64,000 nt of DNA from Mytilisepta virgata (GCA_028015205.1 CM051513.1:44706841-44770840), one strand, 5' to 3'. Numbered from the stretch's first letter, positions 31,603 to 43,914 are shown. Program-made: numbers and translations. The notes: generated from the letters alone by a model not told the origin.

Positions 31603-32522
31603 CCGAAAACTCGTATGCCGTTTTGGACTCCTCGTGGTATCCGTCCAATCGGTAGGGTCCTATTCTGTGTTCGTGTCCATTTAGTCCGTGCACGATTTTA
31701 ATAGGTCGATCTTCGCGTCTGTGTTTTTCCATCGTCCATTCCAACCACTGAATGGAAGTTTTGCTGAACGTGTCCGTTACGTAGCCTTCTGACGGGACCA
31801 GTGCAATATTCGATTTGGAAAACATCGTTTTCCCCACTTGGTATCTGTCCGATGCATCCTCTTTGGACGTCCAGTCACTTTAAAATTCGTTGGGTAGTCG
31901 GATGTTGAGTTTGTCGTTTTTGAATTGAGATGGGCAGGTGCATATCTCCCCCGTAGGAATGTGTTTGACCTCTGTGACGTACTCCTCTTCCAAAAACAGT
32001 TCCCTAAAGATGCCTTGACAAGCTGACGCTATTGTGACGTAATCGAAAGGATCGACCCCCTCTCTGATCTTTTCACCCTTGTTGACGGTCGACGTTACTT
32101 CCTTCATAAGCTTTCTAAATTTCATACACCCCCTTCTCAAAATATCCACGTCTGACACGCAATAGTCGTGCAAGTCCCTTTGAAAATCAAATGTACTGTC
32201 CTTTTTCGTGTCATACCAGTCCATAAAGTGTTCCAGCTCTTTCTGTGACATGGATTCCGTTCCGTAATACCAAGGAGGTGGCCAGCTACCTTTGTAGTCA
32301 AGATTGTCCGGTCCACTGAACAGATGGGGAAAGTATCCTTTGTGCAACTCGGTCAAACCGAAACACTCGGGAATGCGACCGAGTCTCATTGCGAGAAAGT
32401 TTAGGCTATCTATGAAGGTTAAATCTAATCCCGAGCCAATTTTCATGTAATTTATAAATCATCGAGTATTTCTTTCAAGCTTGAATATTTTTTGTACATT
32501 TTGTTTAGCCTCGAATGTATAG

Positions 32523-32532
32523 TTTTTATATA
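32523..32532 (-). promoter_or_regulatory. TATA-like box upstream of PolB remnant
   Basis: Minus-strand TATATAAAAA about 80 bp before the first remaining PolB Met. A short unrelated minus-strand frame lies between. Since the PolB N-terminus is missing, it may belong to the deletion junction rather than to PolB. Confidence 0.25.
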
Positions 32533-33390
32533 GGATTACATTCAACGTCAATCAAACATGTCTAATTCTGATAAGAGGACCCTCAAACATTGTGATTGGA
32601 TTAAACTGATGTAATGTTTGAACACTGAGACACCGACATGGTGATATTGTATCAGTATATTAGTAGGACACCAGGCAGTTTAATGACCTGAACAGTCTGA
32701 AGTTTCACGCTGTTTATGATGTGACAGGATTAAAGCAACCGTGGCATATCTCATCATTTTGATTGTGTTTTTTTTTTCGATTTCAATGTTTGGTATTCAT
32801 AATGTGGCCCCACCTTCCCTTTCTCATTAGGTGTGTTGTTTCGTTACATGAAGATCATAATGCATAAATGTGTTTTAGGATTAAAAAAAAACGGAATTAT
32901 ATCATCATATACTAAAATTTAAAAAAAAATGTGATGATTATTTTTTACGGTGTTGAAAAGCTGTTCAGTTTACAATGATAACTTTTTTCCCCTAAAATTT
33001 TGAGAAAAAAAATTGTATAAAATGTTAAATAGTACTGAGATAAAAATTTACATTTTAACAGCTCTTTCGATCATTGTGATACCAATATGGATATAATGGA
33101 ATCTGGGAAGGGGGTGAAATATTTATATGCTACCTGTGTTTGCGAAATTATATATATAAATATACAATGAGAATACAATTGAATAATCCAAAGCCTGGTG
33201 TTAAAGTCATTAGATCACTTGAGAATGTTTCGTTAGTTCACAAAATAAATCAAAAGTTAATGTGAAACGCGCCATGGGGTTACAGGTCAATCGCCTCATC
33301 ATAAGGTGACCGGGAAAACCAGGTCATCAAAATTACACAACCGTTGACCAGTATTACACGTGTTGATGTTACAAAAAGCAAGGATTAAAA
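32533..33390. other. junction region, no gene seen
   Basis: AT-rich, no coding content. It replaces where the PolB N-terminus should lie and leads into the spliced membrane-protein gene. Confidence 0.45.
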
Positions 33391-35119
33391 ATGAAGATGC
33401 CATGTTTATTTTTTATGGTTTTAATTTTCATCAGGATACTAGCATACCCAGGACATGAATGTTGTGCAAAAAAAGGGATTGTTGCAAATTGTTTTTGTAA
33501 CAAAAAAGAAAACCTGGAAGCCTGTGATTATGCAATTACCCTGGTAGAAATAAGAGGACCAAGTTGTCAGTGTGTAATATCTTATTATAATCCGCACATT
33601 CAAATTATTCATTTGGAGTTTGATTGGTGCACGTGGAAGTGTAATAATAGAATATGTGGTAAGTTTTGAATTCTTCATATTCGAATCCCCCTCCCCACTT
33701 AGTAATCCCAGTCGTCCTCCACAATACTCGATTAGGGACTGGTCAAAATTTATTGATGCATGGGACCGGTGCAAGTAGGAAACTGAAATCAATAGACAAT
33801 AGACAACAGACAATATTTATTTGCTCAAACACATTTGCAATAAATGGTTATGGCATGATGAACAAACAATATCAATAACACATAAATCTCAGGGTCCCAT
33901 GGCTGATGTTTGTCTCATGCATTTCCACCAAGAAAAATATATTCGCTTTGAGCTCCGCTAGTAAACCTTCATATATGGTCTCTTATGCATATATTCTTTG
34001 AAATAATGTTGACTGAAGGTATTTTAAATGCAAAACAACTTGAAACTTTAAAAAAGGGGTGAGCTATATATGGGGTTCCAGACAGGGTCCTGTCCTCACG
34101 TACCTGTGTCCTCAGTGTATGTTTTCCTTACTACATACATGTACTTAGTTTCAGTGTATTCTTATAAAAATTATGTCTTATTGGTATTATGCAATTCCAC
34201 TCATAATCAGATATAAAAACTGATATAACGTTTTTTATATAATCTTAAGTATAAGTAATACTTAATATACATCCAAAGTTTTATAAATTTAATGGCAAGT
34301 ATTTTCATCACAAACACATTGAATTATAATGATATTTATAAGGGTTATTTAAGTGAAACAATATTATGAATATTTTTTTTTTCAGTTCCAAATAATCAAG
34401 AAGTTGTTATATAACTGTCAAATTATTTGCTAAAAAAAGAGAAAAGATTGAGATTAAAAAGACTAATGACAAAATATGGGAAATTAATACAATATATCGT
34501 AAAACTACACAACCATAATTACTAGATGTGAAGGACAGATTAATTTGATGTGTCCTACTGTCTACTGTTAATGCTTGATGGTATAATCTTCCTATTATTT
34601 CTTTTGTTATTATGTGTCTTAATATATTATGTAAAATACAAAAAACCAGCACCTGGATACCTTCAATTATCCCATACCGTTACAAATCCAGCATATTCAC
34701 TTTCCATCCCTACACTAAACAGTTAATTTATGATCATTATTTTTTTTTGTATTTAATTTTCAGGTTTAATAGTTTGGGGAATATTACCAACTATTGTTGC
34801 CATAATGTTGATGATTTGTTTCTGTATCAAGAGATCCAAAGTACATATGTATCAACCAATTCCTAGCAGTGACGAAGACCCTGATATCCAGATGACACCC
34901 ATCCACCAAATGACAATTGTTAAAAACCCAATTTATTATACACCATCAAGATCACCTTCACCATGTCCAGACACACCTGATTCCCATTCCACACCTGCTT
35001 TACCTGACCCATTTGAAAGTGAACCTGTGAGCCAGCGTACTCGCAGTAAAACAGCTAGAGCTCATAGTCAAGTCATAAAAAATCTCTATAATGATGATGA
35101 AGATGATGATTCGCAATAG
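33391..35119 (+). CDS. spliced Cys-rich type I membrane protein, Polinton right-arm cargo
   Basis: Two exons, 33391-33658 and 34764-35119, with GTAAGT donor and TTTTCAG acceptor; joined length 624 bp, frame intact, 207 residues. Residues 1-18 are a signal peptide (CLFFMVLIFIRILA). The ectodomain to about residue 89 has ten cysteines (ECC, NCFC, SCQC, CTWKC). Residues about 90-111 are a membrane segment (IVWGILPTIVAIMLMICFC). The tail is Pro/Ser-rich (TPSRSPSPCPDTPDS) and ends acidic (DDEDDDSQ). I do not recognise the family. It could be a captured cell-surface receptor or decoy, or a host gene trapped between the inverted repeats. Confidence 0.65.
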
Positions 35120-36640
35120 TGTGTGACTATTTTGTTTGTACATTCAAGGAAAGATGTTTTGCCCTCAAATTTTAAAAGAGCTTTGTGTGTACAATCAATC
35201 TGGAAAAGTTGGGAAAAAAGTTTTGGATTTACAAATATATATATAATGAGTAGTTTAAATATTTTTTGATGTTAGTACAGTTAGTACATCTATAAATGAG
35301 TAGTTTGAAGACCTGTATTTTGCATTTTATAGTGTAAAATCGACAATCACATTATAATTTTGTGCCATATTTACTTTTTTCTTGTTTGTGCCATATTGAC
35401 TTTTTCATTTGTTTGTACCTGTTTAATACCAAATAGGATTTTTAATGTATGTGTGTTAAGATAAATACCTGTAATTGGTATAACCTTTGTATTCAAATTA
35501 ATCTATGTTTAGGGTATCATTAAAATAATTTCAATAATTCAGACAAGTCTGTAAAATTTTATTGCATTTACTTCCCTTTGATTGATGACTTGAATGGGGG
35601 TTCCATCAAAGTTTAAAGTACTATTTAAAAATATGTTTAAAGTTTTATTGTATATATTATATATTATACATTTCTAGCAAGTCTGCATGATTTTATTGCA
35701 TTTATGTCTCTTTGATTGATTGATGACTTGCATGGAAGGTTTCATTGAATAACCATGCTTAGGTATACATACATGTAGATGTATTTTGTTTACATTTAAT
35801 TATGTGTAGTATTTTGTGTATACATAGATGTAGTTTTTCTTACATTTATTCATGTGTACTATTTTCTGACTTTTTTTTCCATTTAAAGAAACAAACATCC
35901 CTTTTGAAGAACCAAACATCCTGGTTGTGAAATATTTAACTTTTTTATTTGTTACTATCTTCCTTGATGATGATAGATGTGCCTTATGAAACTGTCTCAG
36001 TTGTAGCTGTCTCATAGCTTTTTCTAAAGAAAACTCTGCATTTTAAAACCAATAATAGCAGATGTACCTTATAAAACTGTCTTATTTATATTTTTTAAAA
36101 AGAATGATATTCCATTTGATACAATAGTTCCCAGTATTGAAGTTTTTAAATGCTCATTTTAGTATAAGAAATGCCTTATTTTACTTTATTTTTTTTATAT
36201 ATTATTCTTTTTGATAAAGAAGTACCATATTAGTATTAAATTTAATTAAAAAACGTGAATTTCAATGCTTAACTTTACTTGTAAATTTTAAATACAAGCA
36301 GGTTCATTTTACATTTTTTATCATCATAATATCCTTCACAAGATATTACCACAATAATACTCTTAGTAAAGATTTTTATACTACCTCATTTTAATTCTAG
36401 TCAAATTTATAGAACAATCAATAAATGTGTAGAGTTTTGATAAATTTATTAATTTGCATTCAGTCAGTATGTCTTCCATTATGTTTAAGAATAAACAGTT
36501 GTCCATTTGTTAATCCATTTGTTGTTTTTCATAAGCATTATTGATTTTTGATGTTTGTTTAAAGAATAAACAATATTTGAAATATATTTTGATTGTGTTT
36601 TTCTTTGTTGTTTTTATATTAAGTCAGAATATTGGTATAT
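35120..36640. other. AT-rich stretch, no gene seen
   Basis: Contains repeated short strings (ATTTTATTGCATTTA, TGATTGATGACTTG at about 35,560-35,730) that form a diverged duplication of about 130 bp. Probably 3' UTR and spacer of the membrane-protein gene. Confidence 0.45.
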
Positions 36641-36644
36641 AAAT

Positions 36645-37285
36645 GATATTTGGTATTCTGTGGATAAATGTAGTTTCATAGACCCTTGGTATATAAATGA
36701 TATTTGATAATATTGGTATATAAATGATATTTGGTAGTCTGTGGATAAATGTAGTTTCATAGACCCTTGGTATATAAATGATATTTGGTAGTCTGTGGAT
36801 AAATGTAGTTTCATAGACCCTTGGTATATAAACATGATAAATGATATTTGGTAGTCTGTGGAGAAATGTAGTTTCATAGACCCTTGGTATATAAATGATA
36901 TTTGGTAGTCTGTGGAGAAATGTAGTTTCATAGACCCTTGGTATATAAATGATATTTGGTAGTCTGCGGATAGATGTAGTTTCATAGACCCTTGGTATGT
37001 AAATTATATTTGGTAGTCTGCGGATAGATGTAGTTTCATAGATCCTTGGTATGTAAATGATATTTGGTAATCTGCGGATAGATGTAGTTTCATAGACCCT
37101 TGGTATGTAAATGATATTTGGTAGTCTGCGGATAGATGTAGTTTCATAGACCCTTGGTATGTAAATGATATTTGGTAGTCTGCAGATAGATGTAGTTTCA
37201 TAGACCCTTGGTATATAAATGATATTTGGTAGTCTGCGGATAGATGTAGTTTCATAGATCCTTGGTATATAAATGATATTTGGGA
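36645..37285. repeat. 54-bp minisatellite with open frames
   Basis: About twelve tandem units, consensus around TTGGTATATAAATGATATTT then GGTAGTCTG, GGATA and TAGTTTCATAGACCC. The period is 54 bp, a multiple of three, so minus-strand frames stay open for over 200 codons (RLPNIIYIPRVYETT repeated). Near 36,690 one unit is truncated and near 36,830 one carries a short insertion. I regard it as non-coding. Confidence 0.85.
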
Positions 37286-37724
37286 CCAAATACTCATAAT
37301 TTATTACTCGAACACCCAATGGACCGATGAAAACAGTTCAATTTGGAGGGGTGTTCGAGCAATCGATGTCGAACTATGCTTAAACTTGACCAAAGGGACA
37401 ATAAAAAGGGTTCGAGATATCCTTCGAAGTTCAATTATATATATATATGGTTGAGAGTAGTCAGTTCCAATGCAGACCGTGCCAGAGTTCTTTTTTTTCA
37501 CTAATAAATGAATAAGAGCTGTATATTTATATATTTATTTACTTGCCACTGTACTAAGTATTTCAATATGGAAAAACGATATATTATAAGAAAATAATAA
37601 TACAATAGTATTCCATTCTTTTCTTTTCATCATCACACATACAGTTAATTTTCCCCATTCCTATGGTCATATTGAAGTTCTCGGTTATTTATAATGTTTA
37701 TGTATAGATTTCAAGGTCGCTTGT

Positions 37725-38710
37725 TCAAAAACCATTCATGTCAGAAATTCTTTTGTCAACATACGATTTAAATTTTTTCTCTTCTCTCAGTTGCCGTTTT
37801 CTCCCTTCTTGGATAGATGTTTGATATTTAATCAAAGCAACCATGTCTTCAATTTTTTTATCCAAAATACTTTTGATATGCTCAAGTGTTCTTTTTTCTT
37901 CATTATCACGTGAAGCTAGATCTTCATGTCCTGTCGTGTTTGTCCTATAAATATAATAATTTTGGTATTAGACTAGATATTATACTAGACATTAACTAGA
38001 AAAAAATATCCAAATCTGAAATGAATCTTGCAAATTCTTTTCATGTTATATTATGTACAATGTTTTGCAGCCGTCCGGTTGCCCTCCTTACAATCGGGTA
38101 AATACTTTTTAAATTATTGCACTGACAATGTTTTGCAGCCCGCCGTACAAGACCAAACCAATAATCGATTTTTTCCCCTTCAGAAAATCCGGTTAAATAT
38201 ATATTAAAAATGATATTAAAATTTATATATTTACCTAATTTTATTTTCATTCATTTATTAAATGACTAGTGATTCCTTATTAATTTTAGAAATCACTAAG
38301 TTAACAATTATTTATATTATGTTTATCAGCTAACCATTTGTCTGCCAGAATTTTCTTGGTATCATCTCTATCGAGCTCTCTTTGAATAATCTTTCTCTTT
38401 TTTCCTTCTTGTTGACATTCATCAACCCCCCTTTTCTGTTGTGTAATCTGAATCAAATTTGGATTGGTGTTTATGAAATATTTTAAAGATTACAGATTAG
38501 TATAAATCGATTCATAATTGTTAATTTCCTCTTTTTATTTTAATATTCTCATCCATATAGAAATCTTACTAATTGTATGTTAAATTCATCAAAGTCTTGT
38601 TAAATCAACTACTAAATACACATACATTTATCATTATGTTTCAAAGTATAATAAAATGATAAACAAATAATATTACTTACGTGTAACGTTGAGAGTTTTC
38701 TTCTTGACAT
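37725..38710 (-). CDS. small three-exon coiled-coil protein, Polinton right-arm cargo
   Basis: Coding exons 38710-38681, 38447-38335 and 37944-37725. Borders are GTAAGT / TTCAG, GTTAGC / TTATAG, and phases agree, giving 120 residues from ATG (MSRRKLSTLH) to a TGA after SDMNGF. Composition is Lys/Glu/Gln-rich with heptad-like helices (EEKRTLEHIKSILDKKIEDM, RKRQLREEKKF), so a coiled coil is likely. No membrane segment. The first exon extends upstream to an acceptor at 38753 with another possible frame (NQLREYLMRCQEE), so the start is uncertain. Family not recognised. Confidence 0.5.
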
Positions 38711-38752
38711 CTCATTAAATATTCTCTAAGCTGATTTTTGACGTTGGAGTTA

Positions 38753-40099
38753 CTGAAAAAAAATTATAATTTATTTAAAAGTAATTTATATATGATGTTT
38801 TTTCCATAATAAATTAAAAAAAATAAAAGTCATGTTTTTTAAATCAAAACAAATATACAAGAAATGAATACTTTGTGGATTTTAAATTAAATATTCCTGT
38901 TGACATTATATTCAATTTATACTTACATTCTTATATGTTTTTCAGTCATTTTTTTTTTTGGTTATCTCTTAAACTAAATGCCGATTATAACACAGCAAAC
39001 CAACTATTTATACTACTTTACCTCCATTTGGTGGGTCTGTCTCCTACGGTCTTAGGAATGTTTAATTTGTTATGTCCCTCCCGTTTCAAAAATTAACTTT
39101 TTTTCGTAAAAATTGTTCTTCACATATTTACGTAAAATTTATTCATGAAGGATCATAATCTATCTTCTTATTTTCAATTTTTTTCTATTAAAAGTGTGTT
39201 ATTGACCTGCGTGTTATTGACTTGCTTGTCTGATTTATGTTGACAAGTTTTCTGTATTAATTATACCACTATTTTAGCTTGATTTTTTCACCATGTTTTT
39301 TTTGTTACTGGTGTAAAATAAATGCTTTCTTACTTCCTGGTCAAAATTATGTTTTTTGTCTTTATTCAGTTAACATTTTTACTTTTTAAAACAAATTTAG
39401 ATCTAATTAAAATCAAAGCTGGTATGTATTCTTTTAAGTGTAATTTCATTTCCAAGAGACGGACTCTAGTTCTGACATATTCATTTGTTATAACATATTT
39501 GATTTATCTGATCAAGTTCTATTGTTTTCTGTAATGTAATGTAATATTTTTTAAAGATCTATTCACTCATTTAATTTGTAGGTGTGAAAATTATGTAATC
39601 TGATTGGATAGTAGTACACGATCTTATTTAATATTTTAATATGTACTACTTTGCAACAACTGGATTTGTTTCATCTTGACGTATGTGTACAATTTCTTTC
39701 ATCGTAAAATATGGTGATTGTTTATTCTTCATAGAACGCAACGGTCATTCACCTTTGATCTGTTACATTGACATATCTGAACATGGTTGCCCAGATTGTT
39801 ATTATAAGATTTTCATGGTCAATTGATTATAAATTGAACACACTGATGTTTATTTTCTTTCTGAAATATATGACTTACATATAAATGATATTAACACCCA
39901 CATTTGATTTATAGACACCAACAACACTATGACCATATACAAATAGGACACCTGATATAAAAGACCCTATTGTCATGCATGTATATTAAAGAATTTTATG
40001 TATTTATATTATCACCAAGAACACTGATTATACAAATATGAACGGTCATATTTTCATTTCAGATCCACTTGTTACATAGACCTCATTATTAATTTTAAC
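38753..40099. other. AT-rich right end of the Polinton, possible 5' exon
   Basis: A minus-strand segment near 39,010-39,075 (GHNKLNIPKTVGDRPTKW followed by a GTAAAG donor) may be an upstream exon of the coiled-coil gene; evidence is weak. Nothing else recognised. Confidence 0.25.
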
Positions 40100-40343
40100 G
40101 GATTTCAACATACATTTGAAGATTAAGCAAAAGATATATTATTTTGGTTTAAAGGACCCTCATATATATTCTTATATGAGTGTCCTATATGGAGTAAATG
40201 ACCAGAATTTCTAATACGGGGTTCTTTGCTATATTTAAGCGTTAGCTATATGTATATTATAACGATAGGACCCTCTTCTATATATGCTTATATAAGTCAT
40301 ATAAGGAAATATCATAGGACCCCTATCAGACCCCTAATGTAGT
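40100..40343 (-). repeat. right terminal inverted repeat of the Polinton
   Basis: Reverse complement matches 9996-10268, including the outer 65 bp almost without change and the AACGCTTAAATAT block. It ends ...ATGTAGT, followed by the TACATA duplication. Confidence 0.9.
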
Positions 40344-40349
40344 TACATA
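40344..40349. repeat. target-site duplication of outer element, right
   Basis: TACATA, matching 9990-9995. Confidence 0.75.
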
Positions 40350-40400
40350 ATTACTTGGAGGGAACTTATGAAACAGAAAATGATTGATAATTGAAAGAGA

Positions 40401-40833
40401 GAATCGGACAAAGACCAGGAGGTCCTCGTTAAGTGGGCAAATTAGAAAGGAAAGCCAACATGGGTGACACTTTGCAATAATCCTGAGCTGAGGAAATTTC
40501 TTGACATAAATCAATCTAATCCAGAAAGCTGCACTTGAACCAGGTATCCAATGCAGCTGAGACTGACACTTCAGCTTTACATAAGTCTATTTTTGACTCC
40601 CTGGGTAATGTTCGGTACATACCAGACGGTACGATTGTGGACGTCAAAGGAGGGTAACCATATCACTGCCTTTCCGGAAGAGTGAATTCGACAACACATT
40701 CAGGAAAATTAAGAATAATATTCCAATTCGGCAAATGGAAAGGAAAGCACACATGGGTCACACTATTTAATATCAAACCTAGCTTAGCAAATTTCTTGAC
40801 ATTAATATATAAAATCCAGAAAACTGAACATTA
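40401..40833 (+). pseudogene. two partial copies of a chromodomain-like fragment
   Basis: At 40401-40540 the frame reads KDQEVLVKWAN, a stop, then KGKPTWVTLCNNPELRKFLD. At about 40723-40833 a related copy reads KWKGKHTWVTLFNIKPSLANFL. Flanking sequence is also alike (ATACAGAAACAGGTATCCA-type strings), so this is a diverged duplication. The VKW..KG.PTWVTL pattern recalls a chromodomain, but the match is short. Probably transposon debris next to the Polinton insertion site. Confidence 0.4.
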
Positions 40834-40858
40834 ATACAGAAACAGGTATCCATTAACT

Positions 40859-41491
40859 ATGAACGCATACAATTATTATCCTTTTTTCCATCATGCAGCG
40901 CAACAGCAACTTTCATATGATTTTCTTCAACGTCAAAATGCTCAACTTTTAAATACTAACCGTATCTTACAGGAACAGGGGCAGCAGTATAAATGTACAC
41001 AAGAACGTGTACCTCTAAATGATTTGAATGGTGAAAATGAAATTCCCAAATGTGCTACAAGGAAAATAAGAACCGTCAAGCCATATGACACATTAAAACG
41101 TGCTGGAAAATTCCTACGTAAAAAAGAAAGAAATAAAGTGTTCACAACTGCATCTGAACAGTTGGAGAAAGATATTGTAGATGTAAAAGTTGATATTACA
41201 TTGGATTCCGGTACGACTATCCAGATTCAACCGCGGAAAAAGACCACAAACACAGAAAATTATCATGATCATGCAGCCAAAATGGAGGAAAAAGAAAATG
41301 CAAAACTAAAGTTAGTCCAGCATGTTCTAATGGTGAAGGATAAATATAGGATATCAGATAAAGCTATCCACGAGTTGCACATGATCTGCCAAGTTCCTAC
41401 TCTTACCCAGATAAAAGCTGAAAGAAAGAGACTGAACACTGTGCTGCCACTGCATATCTTTCCTGGGGTATGGTTAATGAAAAGTAAATGA
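40859..41491 (+). CDS. mobile-element-like protein of unknown function
   Basis: ATG-initiated 210-residue frame. The N-terminus is Tyr/Gln-rich with a coiled-coil stretch (LQRQNAQLLNTNRILQEQGQ); the middle is basic (KRAGKFLRKKERNKV); the C-terminal part (KDKYRISDKAIHELHMI and IKAERKRLN) resembles a domain I associate with lineage-specific repeats of cnidarians and molluscs. The sequence after residue 205 changes character near an apparent exon end (GVWLMKSK), so the gene may continue by splicing. No specific function can be given. Confidence 0.45.
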   Translation: MNAYNYYPFFHHAAQQQLSYDFLQRQNAQLLNTNRILQEQGQQYKCTQERVPLNDLNGENEIPKCATRKIRTVKPYDTLKRAGKFLRKKERNKVFTTASEQLEKDIVDVKVDITLDSGTTIQIQPRKKTTNTENYHDHAAKMEEKENAKLKLVQHVLMVKDKYRISDKAIHELHMICQVPTLTQIKAERKRLNTVLPLHIFPGVWLMKSK

Positions 41492-41589
41492 ATTTTTTTT
41501 ATCAAGTATATCATGTATCTTTCCTTAATTACCAAATTGTATTTATAACTTAAATTCTTACAGAAAAGTCTGTGGATTATTGTTAAAGA

Positions 41590-42442
41590 GTACAATCATC
41601 TCGTCTAAGAGAGGAACTTAAACGAAAGAACATTTTTCCTAAAAATGCCCGTCGTATGGCTTTGGCTAGACTTTATCGTCATAGAGCTACAGACACTTCG
41701 CGGATGGATTCAGATCTTCAGCAGATCACCGCCCCGCGGATGGATACTAGTTTTCAAGAGAATGCGCCACCTCCAGATTCTATACTAGGAAGTTGGGAAT
41801 AATAACAACAACAATGGCCGCGCCCAGTCCGATCATGAGAAAACACTAACGGAAATCGTTTCCAGACTAGCGGACACAGTCCAGACTTATCAATCTAATA
41901 TAACTAACACTGCGCAAACAATGCAGAGGAATTTGACTAATTTAAGCAATAAAGTGAATGCAATAACAAACCCTTCAGCAGTCGTAGAAACGCCCCCTCC
42001 TACAAATGCTTCACCAGCCCCAGGTAAACAGGCTGTCAACAATCGTGTAGAAAATTCGGCCGATCGGGTCCCAAATTTTAATTTAGACACTGCCTACACA
42101 TCTTTAAAGTCTTTTACTTCAAGACCATCAGCAGCTGCAGGGAGTGAAGAACAGGCCCGCATGGGTAACCTTGCCCCAACGTCTCGGGGGTATTCAGCAG
42201 AATCGTTACCGTTTGTGGAGTCTGTGTCAACGACCATCAGAAAGAATATTATTGCAGGTAGGGACATTAACCTAGCGACCCTACTGATACCGTATTACAC
42301 GGGATCTGGAGTGATTGAAAGCGTTGATGGTGATGGAGTGAAGTCTGTCCGTCCAGACCCCAGGCTGAATAGATCGCTCTCTTTAGGCGAGTTCTACAAA
42401 GGGACCTTAAATAACAATATGGTAATTCACATCAATTATTAA
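41590..42442 (+). pseudogene. gag-like retroelement fragment, frame-broken
   Basis: First part (about 41,598-41,803): LREELKRKNIFPKNARRMAL followed by a Ser/Pro-rich stretch ending in a stop. Second part in another frame (about 41,830-42,442): HEKTLTEIVSRLADTVQ, a Pro/Ala linker, then TTIRKNIIAGRDINLATLLI, a pattern I associate with the gag-like protein of tyrosine-recombinase retroelements. It ends without a zinc knuckle or RT. With 40859-41491 it may be one decayed element. Confidence 0.4.
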
Positions 42443-43914
42443 TTTCATTTGTGCCCTTTTTAGTTTTGAAATAGTGCTAAAGTGCCCTTTTTGTACAGAT
42501 GCGCCCTTCTGCCCTTGAATCCTAGCTGGAACACTGCTATATATTGAATACATTTTCAAATATGGTGCTTTATATTTTTCATGCACTTGAAAGTTTTAGA
42601 GAAATTTATGGTTTTATTGCCAACTTTTCACTATGTGTTCAAATTATTCTTCATTGTGTCAAATGATATTAAACTGTGATAAAATGTATATTTTGATTTT
42701 TTAATATGTTGTTATGGATATGTTGATAGTAGTTGTTTTATTTGGTAGGTTTAGCATTTATCATGTGGTAACCCTCCTCAATTCCAACTCTTTAAATTAT
42801 TTGCATTTCTCAACAAAGTGTTTAAATATATTTTCTTTATGCAATTTCATCTTCACTCAGGGTATTAAATTAAATAGTTGTTTGAAATAATTGTGAAATA
42901 TTGGAATGTTTACCATTTTTGATAGTTTTCCCAATTTGACAATCCTGTTTTATTTTTTTTAATTATTGTAAAGCTCATATCATTCTAACCAAACCAAGTT
43001 TTATAAAAGTTCTTGCTGTGTTTCACAGCTTTGTACAATTTACAATTGTATAACTGCTTTTTGTCAAATGATAATAATAATTTTGTTTGTTTTATATTGT
43101 AGATTTAGTAATTATCATTTGGTAACTTTCCAATTTGTTTTACTTTTACACCTCAATTCATTCGAAATGTCGTTACTGTTTTTCATGGTTGTGTATTTTT
43201 TACAATATTCAGGGTGCTCTATAGTCCGTATTTACTCAAGTCGTTAAACTATGCACTTTTTACAAATAATCTCAGAATTGTTATGATTGTTACACATTTT
43301 TTAATGTTTTACTGGTACAAAAAATTGTTAATAATTTGTTGTTTTCTTCTATCAGTGATTTAAACTTCACTTTGCTACCATGGTCAGGTGAAATACATAT
43401 TGATGAATGACCTTTCATGTTTAATAGACTGTAGATTTAATGTCCCATATTTTGAAAGTAAAAACATCTCCAGGTTTACTGTCCTTATGACCTGTTTAGT
43501 AGACGAGTGCATCTGGTCTTTTGTTTCATTTCTCAATTATTTGATATAATAAGACACCATCTGTTCTATTTGCATAAAGCTGAAAGACTTCTTGATCTGT
43601 AAATGGTAAACCTAGACAGTTTAGACCCAGTCTTATTTTTTCATGGTATTTGTTATAGAACAACATTTACCATACACAGTTGCTTTCCATAATATGATAA
43701 TTACAGAGAATTACACACATATAAATGGGATTTTAATTGCTTTATTTTTATCCAAAAAGATGTTCATACATTTTATAAGTACATTGTCCTAGTTTCTGAG
43801 ATTGGTATGTCCATTTGATTTCTATTCGGAGTACTGAAGTCAATACTATAACTCCTGCATATTTATTTAATATTTTAAAAGTTGCAGCTGGTCGAACCTA
43901 CAGTTGTTCAAATA
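42443..43914. other. AT-rich stretch, no gene seen
   Basis: No coding frame, no clear repeat. It is the 3' flank of the PC4-like membrane gene on the minus strand. Confidence 0.5.

Larger units (their letters stand above)
29730..32446 (-). pseudogene. protein-primed type family B DNA polymerase, N-terminally truncated
   Basis: Polinton PolB on the minus strand. Kept parts: end of the exonuclease region (DLTFIDSLNFLAMRLG, and YCVSDVDILRRG, Exo III-like), palm motif A (YLDYTSLYPYV), motif B region (LAKICLNSFWGKFSQR), motif C (YVDTDSI) and a complete C-terminus (LRTLPFGYCK). An intron with GTAAGT donor and TTTTTTTACAG acceptor spans 31602-31430 in frame. Breaks: TAA at 31882-31880, and a 78-bp insertion with stop at 31070-30993. 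The N-terminal several hundred residues, including Exo I, are absent. About 800 codons remain, against roughly 1000-1200 for the family. Confidence 0.88.
9996..40343. mobile_element. Polinton/Maverick element, interrupted by a nested transposon
   Basis: The two ends are matching inverted repeats (left 9996-10268, right 40100-40343) flanked by a short direct repeat. Inside are the hallmark genes of Polintons: retroviral-type integrase with chromodomain, double-jelly-roll major capsid, penton-like minor capsid, adenain-type protease, A32/FtsK-like ATPase and PolB. The span is 30.3 kb, of which 12.2 kb is a later transposon (10356-22516), leaving about 18.2 kb, normal for the family. Integrase, major capsid and polymerase carry stops or frameshifts, so the copy is not autonomous. 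The right arm (32.4-40.1 kb) contains two intron-bearing genes not known to me as Polinton core genes. Confidence 0.93.
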
